64,000 nucleotides of DNA. It comes from Flavobacterium sp. N502540. GTDB taxonomy: Bacteria; Bacteroidota; Bacteroidia; Flavobacteriales; Flavobacteriaceae. Of the stretch, positions 17,792 through 26,563 are shown one piece after another. A program made the position numbers and the translations under genes. Below the pieces are notes generated by a model. It made no database searches, was not told where the DNA came from, and was given only the letters and a program-made list of their open reading frames with translations. Location of the stretch: positions 496,001 to 560,000 of the forward strand of contig NZ_CP110012.1 in assembly GCF_025947365.1 (NCBI RefSeq). Direction: 5' to 3'. The stretch's first letter is position 1. Each line of letters opens with the position of its first letter.

Positions 17792-17841
17792 CAGAGATTC
17801 GCGAAAAAAGCGAGCTGCAGAAAGTTTTTTGCGAATCTCTG
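17792..17841. repeat. Intergenic palindrome, 'cagagattcgc' word family
   Basis: CAGAGATTCGC (17792-17802) and GCGAATCTCTG (17831-17841) are perfect inverted copies, just upstream of the methyltransferase gene. The words resemble those at 17091-17175. Confidence 0.75.
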
Positions 17842-17853
17842 CAAAACAAAAAA

Positions 17854-18645
17854 ATGCTACATACAATAAAATCATATCTCAAATTTCTTTGGAATTCTAA
17901 AAACGAGCATGCTGTTCATTCTCCGTTTGTATTCCATCTATTGACGAAATGTTTTTACGACAGGAAACCAAAACCGGAATATTTAATTCTAAAAAAATAT
18001 CGAAAATCACTTTTAGAAAATAAAAACTTCATTGAAGTAACGGATTTTGGAGCGGGTTCGAAAGTTTTTAAATCCAACAGCAGGCAAATCTCAAAAATTG
18101 CTTCCACAGCAGGAATCTCTCCAAAACGGGCTGAATTGTTATTTCGTGTAACCAATTATTTTCAGCCTAAAAATGTTTTAGAAATTGGAACATCATTAGG
18201 TTTGGCAACTGCTGCTCTGGCTTTAGGGAATCCAAAAGCAAAAGTTATTACATTAGAAGGTTGTCCAAATACAGCAAATGTTGCTCAAAATCAGTTTACG
18301 GAGTTTGATTGTTCTAATGTAAATTCAATTGTAACAGAATTTGAAAACTATCTTCGGGATATTCAATTGAGACTCAAAACGGAGACTGAAAACTTCGATT
18401 TAATCTATTTCGACGGTAATCATTCTAAAAAAGCAACTCTGGAATATTTTGAGCTTTTATTACCAACAATCAATAATGATTCGGTTTGGATCTTTGACGA
18501 CATTCATTGGTCAGAAGAAATGGAAGAAGCCTGGGGAATCATCCAAAATCATCCAAAAGTAAAAGTTACCATAGATACTTTTCAATGGGGATTTGTATTT
18601 TTTAGATACGAACAGGAAAAAGAACATTTTGTGATTCGCGTTTGA
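17854..18645 (+). CDS. Class I SAM-dependent methyltransferase
   Basis: 263 residues. Motif I is NVLEIGTSLGLATAALALG (about residues 108-126), motif II the acidic strand end VITLEGCP, and motif IV FDLIYFDGNHSKKATLEYFE. DSVWIFDDIHWSEEMEEAW follows and resembles metal-dependent O-methyltransferases of the catechol type. The N-terminal 100 residues (HAVHSPFVFHLLTKCFYDRK) form a helical extension seen in Bacteroidota homologues. No signal peptide is present, so it is cytoplasmic. The substrate is unknown. Confidence 0.85.
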   Translation: MLHTIKSYLKFLWNSKNEHAVHSPFVFHLLTKCFYDRKPKPEYLILKKYRKSLLENKNFIEVTDFGAGSKVFKSNSRQISKIASTAGISPKRAELLFRVTNYFQPKNVLEIGTSLGLATAALALGNPKAKVITLEGCPNTANVAQNQFTEFDCSNVNSIVTEFENYLRDIQLRLKTETENFDLIYFDGNHSKKATLEYFELLLPTINNDSVWIFDDIHWSEEMEEAWGIIQNHPKVKVTIDTFQWGFVFFRYEQEKEHFVIRV

Positions 18646-18663
18646 CAAATGACTTTAAAATGA

Positions 18664-18671
18664 TACTTTTA
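18664..18671 (+). promoter_or_regulatory. -7-like element TACTTTTA
   Basis: One mismatch from TAnnTTTG, 23 bases before the ATG at 18695. The same TACTTTTA variant lies upstream of other genes here (near 44069, 46587 and 52315). Confidence 0.35.
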
Positions 18672-18694
18672 TTACATTCTATAATTATACATTT

Positions 18695-19546
18695 ATGAAT
18701 GCAATAAAAATCGACACCCCTTTACAATACCCTATAGCTGTAACAGAATTTAAGTCCACAACTCCGAGCGACAATTGTGTGATTATAGCTTCGGCAACCG
18801 GTGTTAAACAAAATTATTATTACAATTTCGCAACGTATCTTTCCGAAAATCATTATTCTGTTTTTACTTTTGATTATGGCGGAATTGGCGACTCAAAGTC
18901 CACACCGCTTTCTAAATTTAAAACAACCGCTTCCGATTGGGCCAAAAATGATTTCGAAACGGTAGTCCAATATGTCAAAGAGAAAAATCCTGACAATAAG
19001 TTATTTGTGATCACACATAGTATTGGCGGTCAGCTAATAGGTTTAGTTCCTTCCAATAATTTATTTGATGGTATTGTAATGGTGGCATCACAATCCGGAA
19101 GCTGGATACACTGGAAAGGATTTGACCGATTAAAAATGCAGTTTTTATGGTATGCAATTATACCGTCTTTTACTAAAATCTTCAATTATCTCCCTTCCAG
19201 TCACTTCACCCGAATGGAAGATTTACCGAAAGGAATGGCGATTGAATGGGCCAAATGGTGCAAGAAACCCAACTATCATTTTGACTGCATCGAAAATGCA
19301 ATAGAACATTACGATAAAATAAACTGTAGCATTAAATCTTATAGTATCGACAACGATTTTTATGCCACTGTATCGGCAATTGATTGGATTGCTTCCAAAT
19401 TTAAAAAATCTGAAGTAAGCAGAATTCATTTAAAAGCAGAAGAATTTGGCGTAAAAGACATAGGTCATTTTGGCTTTTTCAGAAGTCAGTTTAAAGATAC
19501 TATCTGGCCCATTTTTTTAGAAGATTTAAAAAGATTTCAATCTTAA
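18695..19546 (+). CDS. Alpha/beta hydrolase (COG4757-like)
   Basis: 283 residues, soluble, no signal peptide. Fold markers are YLSENHYSVFTFDYGGIGDS (the turn after strand 4), the nucleophile elbow THSIGGQ with Ser in the G-x-S-x-G-like position (H-S-I-G-G), and a C-terminal DIGHFGFFR with the catalytic His. The middle part is rich in Trp and aromatic residues (GSWIHWKGFDRLKMQFLWY), as in the COG4757 'predicted alpha/beta hydrolase' group. The substrate is unknown. It is probably a single-gene unit closed by the bidirectional terminator at 19568-19601. Confidence 0.8.
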   Translation: MNAIKIDTPLQYPIAVTEFKSTTPSDNCVIIASATGVKQNYYYNFATYLSENHYSVFTFDYGGIGDSKSTPLSKFKTTASDWAKNDFETVVQYVKEKNPDNKLFVITHSIGGQLIGLVPSNNLFDGIVMVASQSGSWIHWKGFDRLKMQFLWYAIIPSFTKIFNYLPSSHFTRMEDLPKGMAIEWAKWCKKPNYHFDCIENAIEHYDKINCSIKSYSIDNDFYATVSAIDWIASKFKKSEVSRIHLKAEEFGVKDIGHFGFFRSQFKDTIWPIFLEDLKRFQS

Positions 19547-19567
19547 TAATTTACAAAATAGTAGATA

Positions 19568-19601
19568 AAAAAATGGCAACCAATTCCGGCTGCCATTTTT
19601 T
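19568..19601. terminator. Bidirectional terminator between converging genes
   Basis: AAAAAATGGCA (19568-19578) and TGCCATTTTTT (19591-19601) form a perfect 11-base stem with A and T tracts on both sides. Confidence 0.85.
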
Positions 19602-19622
19602 ACTCATTCAAAATTTTAAAAC

Positions 19623-20282
19623 TTACTTCTTAGCGGCTGCATTTTCCTTAGACTTCGCTCCCATTCTGTTTAAAGTATACATTGGAGCAAATTTTAATTT
19701 CAGACCCGCAATTTTACGATTGTCTTCTCCGGTCAGACCTTCTTTTTCAACCGTATTTTTTCTACTGTCAAGCGCTTCATACATCAACTTAACTTCATCC
19801 CAGTCTTCTCTGGAATATTTGTCTTTATTGTCTTCAACAGTATGAACAAATTGTTGGTAAACACTATGAATATTTTTAGCATTCACCCAGTCAAAATTCA
19901 TATCATCACCAATTTTACCTTCACCAAATAAAGCATTACGCAATTGCTGTTTTGGACTTGGGGACGGAGGAGCAAGAATAGTCACCATATTATTTCTAAA
20001 TTCTTCGTATTTGATCTTGCTCGTATTTATTTTCTCTGTTGCGGCATTGTTTTCTTTAATATCAGCAAGTGCCAGTTGAGCGTTCGCTGCTCTTTTTTCA
20101 TACTCGGCTTCAACCGCCTTCCAATCAGCCTTTAAATCATCAGCCTTAACATTTTTAACAGAGTCGACATAGGCAACATAAGAATCGATTGTTTTTTCGG
20201 CCTGTTCTTGTTTTTCATCTTTACACGATACAAAACCAAATGCGATTACCGCAATTCCGGATAATAATGATATATTTTTCAT
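19623..20282 (-). CDS. Helical lipoprotein of unknown function (DUF6565-like)
   Basis: 219 residues from the ATG at 20282; an upstream ATG at 20324 would add 14 basic residues before the signal and would overlap the -7 box at 20312-20319. The signal MKNISLLSGIAVIAFGFVSC has a lipobox. The mature part is charged and probably alpha-helical (VAYVDSVKNVKADDLKADWK, YEKRAANAQLALADIKENN), with a later conserved-looking block SREDWDEVKLMYEALDSRKN. It ends in an Ala/Lys tail (KENAAAKK). No enzyme motif is seen. Similar acidic helical lipoproteins are common in Flavobacterium and have no assigned role. It probably sits in the periplasm or on the outer membrane. Confidence 0.75.
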   Translation of the reverse strand: MKNISLLSGIAVIAFGFVSCKDEKQEQAEKTIDSYVAYVDSVKNVKADDLKADWKAVEAEYEKRAANAQLALADIKENNAATEKINTSKIKYEEFRNNMVTILAPPSPSPKQQLRNALFGEGKIGDDMNFDWVNAKNIHSVYQQFVHTVEDNKDKYSREDWDEVKLMYEALDSRKNTVEKEGLTGEDNRKIAGLKLKFAPMYTLNRMGAKSKENAAAKK

Positions 20283-20311
20283 AATCTTAGTTGTTTTAGT
20301 TACTATCTTAA

Positions 20312-20319
20312 CAAATCTA
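20312..20319 (-). promoter_or_regulatory. -7 element TAGATTTG for the 19623 lipoprotein
   Basis: Minus-strand TAGATTTG matches TAnnTTTG, 29 bases upstream of the ATG at 20282. Its position argues against the longer start at 20324. Confidence 0.5.
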
Positions 20320-20585
20320 CCCAAAACCTGCTATGAAAAATTACACAATTATCATCTTTTAAACATTAAAAACATATTAAAACTATAAAACACAAGATTT
20401 GATGTTAATTATGCAAAATTTATCAAAAATAGCATAACGCTCTTCTGCCGAAAAAAGATATGTTTTTTGATTATTTTCAGATGAACAAAAAACAAAAGAC
20501 AATTTGTAACAAAAACCAAATCTCGACTACTCATACTTTTATTGAAAAGTCTTTTGTACATTTAAATCCAAAATTGTAAATCGAA

Positions 20586-21290
20586 ATGGCAAATCCATTA
20601 ATTAAAATAACCAACATCAAACGAGATTTCGTTCTGGGTAATGAAATTGTTTATGTTTTAAAGGGAATCGACCTGCAAATCAACAAAGGGGAATATGTGG
20701 CTTTAATGGGCCCATCCGGATCCGGAAAATCAACTTTGATGAATTTACTGGGTTGTTTGGATACGCCAACTTCCGGACAATACGTACTGAACGGAAAAGA
20801 TGTCAGTCAGATGCGTGATGATGAGCTGGCCGAAATTCGAAACAAAGAAATTGGTTTTGTATTTCAGACCTTCAATCTGCTACCGAGAACTACAGCCTTA
20901 GACAATGTTGCATTGCCTATGATTTATGCCGGTTACTCAAAAACGGAACGTGTTAAAAGAGCCGAAGAAGTTTTAAAGCAGGTAAATCTTGCCGACCGAA
21001 TGGACCATCAGCCCAATCAGCTATCAGGAGGACAGCGTCAGCGTGTTGCCATTGCACGAGCTTTGGTCAATAAACCCTCTATTATTCTTGCCGATGAGCC
21101 AACCGGAAACTTAGATAGTAAAACTTCTGTGGAGATTATGAAACTCTTTGGCGACATTCACGCTCAGGGAAACACTGTAATTCTGGTGACACACGAGGAA
21201 GATATTGCTGCCTATGCACATCGTGTAATACGCTTAAGAGACGGATTAATTGAAAGTGACACCCAAAAAGAAGTTAAATCGTTTAGTTGA
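20586..21290 (+). CDS. ABC transporter ATP-binding protein (LolD/MacB-like)
   Basis: 234 residues. Walker [10 protein letters not shown] (about 42-50), Q-loop FQTFNLLPR, signature [15 protein letters not shown], Walker [14 protein letters not shown] and switch His in VTHEE are all intact. The N-terminus ([20 protein letters not shown]) and the [12 protein letters not shown] block match the LolD/MacB/FtsE group, which power lipoprotein release, efflux or cell-wall remodelling. The matching FtsX-type permease is not adjacent, so its partner must be encoded elsewhere. Confidence 0.88.
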   Translation: MANPLIKITNIKRDFVLGNEIVYVLKGIDLQINKGEYVALMGPSGSGKSTLMNLLGCLDTPTSGQYVLNGKDVSQMRDDELAEIRNKEIGFVFQTFNLLPRTTALDNVALPMIYAGYSKTERVKRAEEVLKQVNLADRMDHQPNQLSGGQRQRVAIARALVNKPSIILADEPTGNLDSKTSVEIMKLFGDIHAQGNTVILVTHEEDIAAYAHRVIRLRDGLIESDTQKEVKSFS

Positions 21291-21309
21291 TTAATTGTTT
21301 AATCGGAAA

Positions 21310-21424
21310 AGAAACTTAGTAGCCACTTAGTATCTTAAAATCTTAAAAAAAATCTGATTGTAAATTGGTTCAAACGGAAAAACCTTAGAATCTTAGCACC
21401 TCAGAACCTTAGCATCTTAAAAAA
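21310..21424. repeat. Word-rich intergenic stretch ('ccttagaatcttagcacc')
   Basis: Short copies of CTTAG/CTTA with small changes are strung together between the LolD-like and adenosyltransferase genes. Related words occur at 35769-35840 and 42300-42335. No perfect long hairpin is visible here. Confidence 0.45.
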
Positions 21425-21426
21425 AA

Positions 21427-21996
21427 ATGAAAGTATATACAAAAACAGGAGACAAAGGAACTACTGCTCTGTTTGGCGGTGACCGTGTTCCCAAAGACCA
21501 TATCCGAATTGACAGTTACGGTACTGTAGACGAACTAAACTCTTATATAGGGCTTATTCGTGATCAGGAAATGGATGCGCATTATAAGACTATTTTAATT
21601 GAAATTCAGGATCGTCTGTTTACCGTTGGTGCCATTTTGGCTACTCCGGCAGAAAAAGAGGTTCTTAAAAATGGAGAACTTCGTCTAAAAAACCTTGGAA
21701 TTATCGATACAGATATCGAATTATTAGAGAATGAAATTGATCAAATGGAAGAAAGTCTTCCACAAATGACTCATTTTGTTTTACCTGGAGGACATCCCAC
21801 TGTGTCACATTGTCATATAGCACGTTGTATTTGTCGTCGCGCCGAGCGTTTGGCAGTACATTTAAGCCATAATGAAGCTGTTCCTGAAATCGCAATTCGA
21901 TACTTAAACCGACTTTCTGACTACCTTTTTGTCTTGGCACGGAAGTTGTCTTCAGATTTAAACGCGGAGGAAGTAAAATGGATTCCCAGAAAGTAA
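21427..21996 (+). CDS. Cob(I)alamin adenosyltransferase, PduO type
   Basis: 189 residues. The N-terminal ATP-binding motif KVYTKTGDKGTTALFGGDRV, then DSYGTVDELNSYIGL, FVLPGGHPTVSHCHIARC and CRRAERLAV are the conserved blocks of PduO/MMAB enzymes, including the Arg-Arg-Ala-Glu-Arg segment that closes the active site. It transfers the adenosyl group of ATP to cob(I)alamin, giving coenzyme B12. In this window MeaB (46.6 kb), which protects methylmalonyl-CoA mutase, is the natural functional link. The central motif reads SHCHIAR where many homologues have A-x-L-H-x-AR. Confidence 0.92.
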   Translation: MKVYTKTGDKGTTALFGGDRVPKDHIRIDSYGTVDELNSYIGLIRDQEMDAHYKTILIEIQDRLFTVGAILATPAEKEVLKNGELRLKNLGIIDTDIELLENEIDQMEESLPQMTHFVLPGGHPTVSHCHIARCICRRAERLAVHLSHNEAVPEIAIRYLNRLSDYLFVLARKLSSDLNAEEVKWIPRK

Positions 21997-22112
21997 ACAG
22001 TTTACAGTCGCAGTCACAGTATTCCATTGAAAAGCGAATTACTAAAAAAAGTAATTCAATCACAGTTTTCAACTCTCAGTACTCACTGTCAACTGTGACC
22101 GGAAACTGATAA
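21993..22112. repeat. Imperfect long inverted repeat, 'cagttacagtcacagt' words
   Basis: CAGTTTACAGTCGCAGTCACAGT (in pieces, 22000-22021) is approximately complementary to the CTGTCAACTGTGACCGGAAACTG block near 22086-22108. It follows the adenosyltransferase stop codon and probably acts as its terminator. Confidence 0.5.
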
Positions 22113-22158
22113 CTAACAAAGACGTTCTTAAATTTTATTAAAATAAATTAAATTTTAC

Positions 22159-22188
22159 TTGTCTTTTTCAGTAAAAAATTTATTTTTG
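22159..22188 (+). promoter_or_regulatory. Full Bacteroidota promoter for the DUF2795 gene
   Basis: TTG (22159-22161), a 19-base spacer and TATTTTTG (22181-22188) match the phylum consensus exactly. The ATG follows at 22211, a 22-base leader. Confidence 0.7.
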
Positions 22189-22210
22189 CACAAAACTAAA
22201 CAGATAACAG

Positions 22211-22432
22211 ATGTATTGGACATTAGAATTAGCATCTTATTTAAGTGATGCGCCATGGCCTGCTAACAAAGATGAACTTATTGACTACGCTATTAGAGCT
22301 GGTGCTCCATTAGAAGTAGTAGAAAACCTTCAGTCGATTGAAGACGAAGGCGAGATATATGAATCAATGGAAGAAATTTGGCCTGATTATCCAACAGACG
22401 AAGATTATCTTTGGAATGAGGATGAATATTAA
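22211..22432 (+). CDS. DUF2795 family small acidic protein
   Basis: 73 residues: MYWTLELASYLSDAPWPANK, then DELIDYAIRAGAPLEVVENL and a strongly acidic tail with PDYPTDEDYLWNEDEY. This matches the DUF2795 family, a small cytoplasmic protein widely kept in Bacteroidota, usually of about this size. The function is unknown. It has its own promoter and terminator, which suggests a separately controlled, well-expressed gene, although it lies just before secA. Confidence 0.88.
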   Translation: MYWTLELASYLSDAPWPANKDELIDYAIRAGAPLEVVENLQSIEDEGEIYESMEEIWPDYPTDEDYLWNEDEY

Positions 22433-22447
22433 AAAATAAACCAAAGG

Positions 22448-22473
22448 AAAAAGTCTCATCACCGAGGCTTTTT
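22448..22473 (+). terminator. Terminator between DUF2795 gene and secA
   Basis: AAAAAGTCTC (22448-22457) pairs with GAGGCTTTTT (22464-22473), one G-U pair, followed by a longer T-run. Confidence 0.75.
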
Positions 22474-22519
22474 TTTTGGTTCAAATACACATTTACATAA
22501 AATAGAAATACAATAAATC

Positions 22520-25500
22520 ATGAGTTTCATAAACAGTATTATTAAAGTCTTTGTAGGTGATAAATCACAGAAAGATGTCAAAGCTTTACAGCCTTACTTA
22601 AACAAAATTAAAACATTCGAAACCAGCTTAATGAGTTTGTCTCACGACGAATTAAGGGCCAGAACTGTATTTTTTAAGGAAAGAATAAAAGAAGCCAGAG
22701 CTGATAAAGATGCTAAAATTGCTTCGCTTAAAGCAGAAGTAGAAAACATCGAAGACATCGACAAAAGAGAAGATCTTTATGATGCGATTGATACTCTTGA
22801 AAAAGAAGCTTACGAAATCTCAGAAAAAACTTTATTGGAAATCCTTCCTGAAGCTTTCTCTGTAGTAAAAGAAACGGCAAGACGTTTCAAAGAAAACTCT
22901 CATATTGAAGTTACCGCAACTGCAAAAGACCGTGAATTTTCAGCAACAAAACCATACATTGTTATAGAGGGTGAAAAATCTGTCTGGGCTAACAAATGGA
23001 ATGCTGCCGGAAAAGACATCACCTGGGACATGATTCACTATGATGTTCAGTTAATTGGTGGTATGGTGTTGCACGAAGGTAAAGTTGCCGAGATGCAAAC
23101 GGGGGAAGGTAAAACTTTAGTAGCTACACTTCCACTATACTTAAATGCTTTGACCGGAAACGGAGTTCACTTAGTAACAGTGAATGATTATCTTGCCAAA
23201 CGTGATAGTACATGGAAAGCACCTTTATTTGAATTCCACGGTTTAACTGTTGATTGTATCGATAATCACCAGCCAAGTACGGAACAAAGAAAGAAAGCAT
23301 ACGACGCCGATATCACTTACGGAACCAATAACGAATTTGGTTTTGACTATTTAAGAGATAACATGGCACATTCGCCAAGCGATTTAGTACAAAGAAAACA
23401 CAACTATGCTATTGTCGATGAGGTCGATTCTGTATTGATTGATGATGCCAGAACACCACTTATTATTTCAGGACCGGTACCTCAGGGAGACCGTCATGAA
23501 TTTAATGAACTGAAGCCAAAAATCGAAAACTTAGTAGCACAACAACGTCAGTTGGCAAATGGTTTCCTTGCTGAAGCAAAAAAATTAATCAAAGAAGGAA
23601 ACACTAAAGAAGGTGGATTCTTATTGTTAAGAGCTTACAGAAGTTTACCTAAAAATAAAGCATTAATTAAATTTTTGAGTGAAGAAGGAATCAAACAATT
23701 GCTTCAAAAAACCGAAAATCAATACATGCAGGACAACAATCGCGAAATGCACAAAGTGGATGAAGCTTTGTATTTTGTAATTGAAGAAAAAAACAATCAG
23801 GTTGAATTGACGGATAATGGTATCCAATACCTTTCAGGAGATACTGATCCGGACTTTTTCGTACTTCCGGATATCGGAACTGAAATTGCCGCTATTGAAA
23901 AGCAAAAATTAGACAAAGATGGTGAAGCAGAAGCGAAAGAAAGATTATTCCAGGATTTTGGAGTAAAAAGCGAGCGTATTCACACTCTTACTCAACTTTT
24001 AAAAGCATACGCACTTTTTGAAAAAGATGTGGAATACGTAATCATGGACAACAAAATTATGATTGTCGATGAGCAAACAGGTCGTATCATGGATGGCCGT
24101 CGTTATTCTGATGGTTTACACCAGGCGATCGAAGCTAAAGAAAATGTAAAAATCGAAGCTGCTACACAAACTTTTGCAACTGTTACATTACAGAATTATT
24201 TCAGAATGTACAGCAAACTAGGTGGTATGACCGGTACAGCTGTTACAGAAGCTGGCGAGTTATGGCAGATTTACAAGTTAGACGTTGTTGAAATTCCAAC
24301 CAACCGTCCGATTGCGAGACAAGATAAAGAAGATTATATCTACAAAACAACACGTGAAAAATTCAATGCTGTAATTGAAGACGTAACTGAATTATCAAAT
24401 GCAGGAAGACCTGTTCTTATTGGAACAACTTCTGTAGAGATTTCAGAGTTGTTAAGCCGTATGTTGAAAATGAGAGGCGTTACACATAACGTTTTGAATG
24501 CTAAAATGCACAAACAAGAGGCACAAATTGTAGAAGAAGCGGGTAAAGCCGGAGTAGTAACGATTGCAACCAACATGGCTGGTCGTGGTACCGATATTAA
24601 ATTAACACCGGAAGTAAAAGCTGCCGGAGGTTTAGCAATCGTGGGTACAGAGCGTCATGACTCTCGTCGTGTAGACAGACAGTTACGTGGTCGTGCAGGA
24701 CGTCAGGGAGATCCGGGAAGTTCTCAGTTTTATGTTTCACTTGAAGACAACCTAATGCGTTTATTTGGTTCTGAAAGAGTAGCTAAAGTGATGGACAGAA
24801 TGGGACTTCAGGAAGGTGAAGTAATTCAGCATTCTATGATGACGAAATCTATCGAGCGTGCACAGAAAAAAGTAGAAGAAAATAACTTTGGTGTTCGTAA
24901 ACGTTTATTAGAATATGATGACGTAATGAACTCTCAACGTGAAGTAGTATACAAACGTCGTCGTCATGCTTTGTTTGGTGAGCGTTTGAAACTGGATATC
25001 GCAAACATGCTTTACGATACTTGTGAACTAATCGTAAGTCAGAATAAAGCAGCTAATGATTTCAAAACTTTCGAATTTGATCTGATCCGTTATTTCTCTA
25101 TCACTTCTCCAATTTCTGAAGCTGATTTTACGAAATTATCAGACATCGAAATTACAGGAAAAATATACAAAGAGACTTTGGCTTTCTATACTGAAAAAAC
25201 AGAAAGAAGCGCCAGAGAAGCTTTCCCAATCATTAAAGGAGTTTACGAAGAGCCAAACAATCATTTTGAGCGTATCGTAGTACCGTTTACAGACGGTATC
25301 AAAACACTGAATGTGGTAACTGATTTGAAAAAAGCATACGACAGCCAAGGAGCTCAGTTAATTGCCGATTTTGAGAAAAACATTACTCTTTCTATCGTTG
25401 ATGAGGCCTGGAAAAAACACTTACGCAAAATGGACGAATTGAAACAATCAGTTCAATTGGCCGTTCACGAACAAAAAGATCCATTGCTTATTTACAAATT

Positions 25501-25861
25501 AGAAGCTTTCAATTTGTTCAGAGGAATGTTAGACAACGTTAACAGAGAAGTTATTTCATTCTTGTTCAAAGGTGATTTACCGGCTCAAAACGTTCCTGAA
25601 ATTCATGAAGCTAAAGAAGTACGTCAAAAAGAAAACTTCAAATTAAGCAAAGACGAAATCGTAAACAGCGAAGAAATTAACCGTGAAGCCGGAGAAACAC
25701 AACAGCGTCAGGTTACAGAAACGATTGTAAGAGATATGCCAAAAATCAACCGTAATGATACTGTAACCGTTCAGGAAGTTGCAACCGGCAAAACAGAAAC
25801 AATGAAATTTAAAAAAGCGGAATCTTTAGTAGCCTCAGGCGAATGGGTTATCGTTAAATAA
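22520..25861 (+). CDS. secA: Preprotein translocase ATPase SecA
   Basis: 1113 residues, longer than the roughly 900 of E. coli SecA, as usual in Bacteroidota. NBD1 holds [10 protein letters not shown] (Walker A), [11 protein letters not shown] and [20 protein letters not shown] (Walker B). An enlarged insert rich in Gln, Lys and Glu lies at about 325-430, then NBD2 with GTDIKL and [19 protein letters not shown]. The helical scaffold contains [20 protein letters not shown]. The C-terminus ends EWVIVK with no cysteine-rich zinc motif. SecA drives export of signal-peptide proteins through SecYEG, which the many lipoproteins and T9SS clients here need. It is followed by two hairpin terminators. 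Confidence 0.98.
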   Translation: MSFINSIIKVFVGDKSQKDVKALQPYLNKIKTFETSLMSLSHDELRARTVFFKERIKEARADKDAKIASLKAEVENIEDIDKREDLYDAIDTLEKEAYEISEKTLLEILPEAFSVVKETARRFKENSHIEVTATAKDREFSATKPYIVIEGEKSVWANKWNAAGKDITWDMIHYDVQLIGGMVLHEGKVAEMQTGEGKTLVATLPLYLNALTGNGVHLVTVNDYLAKRDSTWKAPLFEFHGLTVDCIDNHQPSTEQRKKAYDADITYGTNNEFGFDYLRDNMAHSPSDLVQRKHNYAIVDEVDSVLIDDARTPLIISGPVPQGDRHEFNELKPKIENLVAQQRQLANGFLAEAKKLIKEGNTKEGGFLLLRAYRSLPKNKALIKFLSEEGIKQLLQKTENQYMQDNNREMHKVDEALYFVIEEKNNQVELTDNGIQYLSGDTDPDFFVLPDIGTEIAAIEKQKLDKDGEAEAKERLFQDFGVKSERIHTLTQLLKAYALFEKDVEYVIMDNKIMIVDEQTGRIMDGRRYSDGLHQAIEAKENVKIEAATQTFATVTLQNYFRMYSKLGGMTGTAVTEAGELWQIYKLDVVEIPTNRPIARQDKEDYIYKTTREKFNAVIEDVTELSNAGRPVLIGTTSVEISELLSRMLKMRGVTHNVLNAKMHKQEAQIVEEAGKAGVVTIATNMAGRGTDIKLTPEVKAAGGLAIVGTERHDSRRVDRQLRGRAGRQGDPGSSQFYVSLEDNLMRLFGSERVAKVMDRMGLQEGEVIQHSMMTKSIERAQKKVEENNFGVRKRLLEYDDVMNSQREVVYKRRRHALFGERLKLDIANMLYDTCELIVSQNKAANDFKTFEFDLIRYFSITSPISEADFTKLSDIEITGKIYKETLAFYTEKTERSAREAFPIIKGVYEEPNNHFERIVVPFTDGIKTLNVVTDLKKAYDSQGAQLIADFEKNITLSIVDEAWKKHLRKMDELKQSVQLAVHEQKDPLLIYKLEAFNLFRGMLDNVNREVISFLFKGDLPAQNVPEIHEAKEVRQKENFKLSKDEIVNSEEINREAGETQQRQVTETIVRDMPKINRNDTVTVQEVATGKTETMKFKKAESLVASGEWVIVK

Positions 25862-25885
25862 TAACGAACTATCGTTTAATTAAGT

Positions 25886-25916
25886 AAACCCGACAGATTT
25901 AAAACCTGTCGGGTTT
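25886..25916 (+). terminator. secA terminator, 'aaacccgacag' family
   Basis: AAACCCGACAG (25886-25896) pairs with CTGTCGGGTTT (25906-25916), then GTCTTTTT. The same stem sequence recurs at 56818-56850 and in changed form at 52891-52920. Confidence 0.85.
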
Positions 25917-25955
25917 GTCTTTTTAAATCATCCGATTTACGAAAACAATTATCAA

Positions 25956-25992
25956 ATCCGACAGGTTCTAAAAAACGTGTCGGATATTTTTT
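25956..25992 (+). terminator. Second hairpin with T-run
   Basis: ATCCGACA (25956-25963) pairs with TGTCGGAT (25978-25985), followed by ATTTTTTT. It sits between secA and the promoter at 26037. Confidence 0.65.
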
Positions 25993-26036
25993 TGAAAAAA
26001 AACCAGTATTTGTTCGTTCAAAAAACGATTATAGTG

Positions 26037-26044
26037 TATTTTTG
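26037..26044 (+). promoter_or_regulatory. -7 element TATTTTTG that fixes the start of the CNGRC protein
   Basis: TATTTTTG overlaps the longest reading frame's TTG (26042). Transcription would start near 26050, so that TTG cannot be used and the next in-frame TTG (26069) becomes the likely start. Confidence 0.55.
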
Positions 26045-26068
26045 CATTCGAAACAACGAAATCTACTC

Positions 26069-26446
26069 TTGAAGAAGTTATTTACCATATTTCTTTCCTG
26101 TATGCTCCTAGTGCCCTCATTCGGCAGTTTTGTTGTTTATACCTCTTTCAAATTAAATCAGGACGAGATAGTAAAAACGATTTGTGTGCAGCGTAAATTA
26201 GTTTTTAACACCTGTAACGGTCGATGCGAACTTCAGAAAAGTTTAAAAAAATACGCCGACAACGAAAAGAAAATGCAAAACAACCTGAAAGAAAAATCAG
26301 AGATCGTTTACATTCAAAATACAACCACAGCCGATTTTAAATTAGTAGCACCAATAGAATCTAAAGCAAAAATTTATGCTTCTTTAGACCAAAAACCTAT
26401 TTCGGTTTCCATCGCTACTTTTCACCCTCCTTCCTATTTTATATAA
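26069..26446 (+). CDS. Small exported CNGRC-motif protein, first gene of the MbnP/MbnH-like cassette
   Basis: About 125 residues from TTG at 26069 (KKLFTIFLSCMLLVPSFGSF follows); the longer frame from 26042 begins inside the promoter. One hydrophobic N-terminal segment anchors or exports it. After it come KTICVQRKLVFNTCNGRCEL and QKSLKKYADNEKKMQNNLKE, so three cysteines with a C-x3-C pair (CNGRC) face the periplasm. A charged helix and a hydrophobic C-terminus ending HPPSYFI follow. Small Bacteroidota proteins with a CNGxC motif are, as I recall, often found by metal-uptake genes; that is memory, not a search. Position 118 bases before an MbnP-like gene supports a metal-related role. Copper binding by the cysteines is an inference. 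Confidence 0.65.
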   Translation: MKKLFTIFLSCMLLVPSFGSFVVYTSFKLNQDEIVKTICVQRKLVFNTCNGRCELQKSLKKYADNEKKMQNNLKEKSEIVYIQNTTTADFKLVAPIESKAKIYASLDQKPISVSIATFHPPSYFI

Positions 26447-26481
26447 TTTTTAAATCCCGTTTCAATACCAATTGAAATGAT

Positions 26482-26510
26482 TTTTCATTGTACCTAAAAA
26501 ACAATGAAAA
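26482..26510 (+). other. AT-rich stem-loop between the CNGRC and MbnP-like genes
   Basis: TTTTCATTGT (26482-26491) and ACAATGAAAA (26501-26510) are perfect inverted copies with a 9-base loop. There is no T-run, so it is more likely an RNA processing or stability element than a terminator. Confidence 0.45.
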
Positions 26511-26563
26511 TGTGTTTGCGCACACCCAAAAATTTAAAATTACAATTATATAAAATTCTTAAA

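Noticed and set aside
21701..22072. 123-codon minus-strand frame
   Set aside because: It covers the end of the B12 adenosyltransferase gene on the opposite strand and the palindromic stretch after it.
26042..26068. TTG at 26042 as start of the CNGRC protein
   Set aside because: It lies within the -7 element, so the transcript would begin after it.
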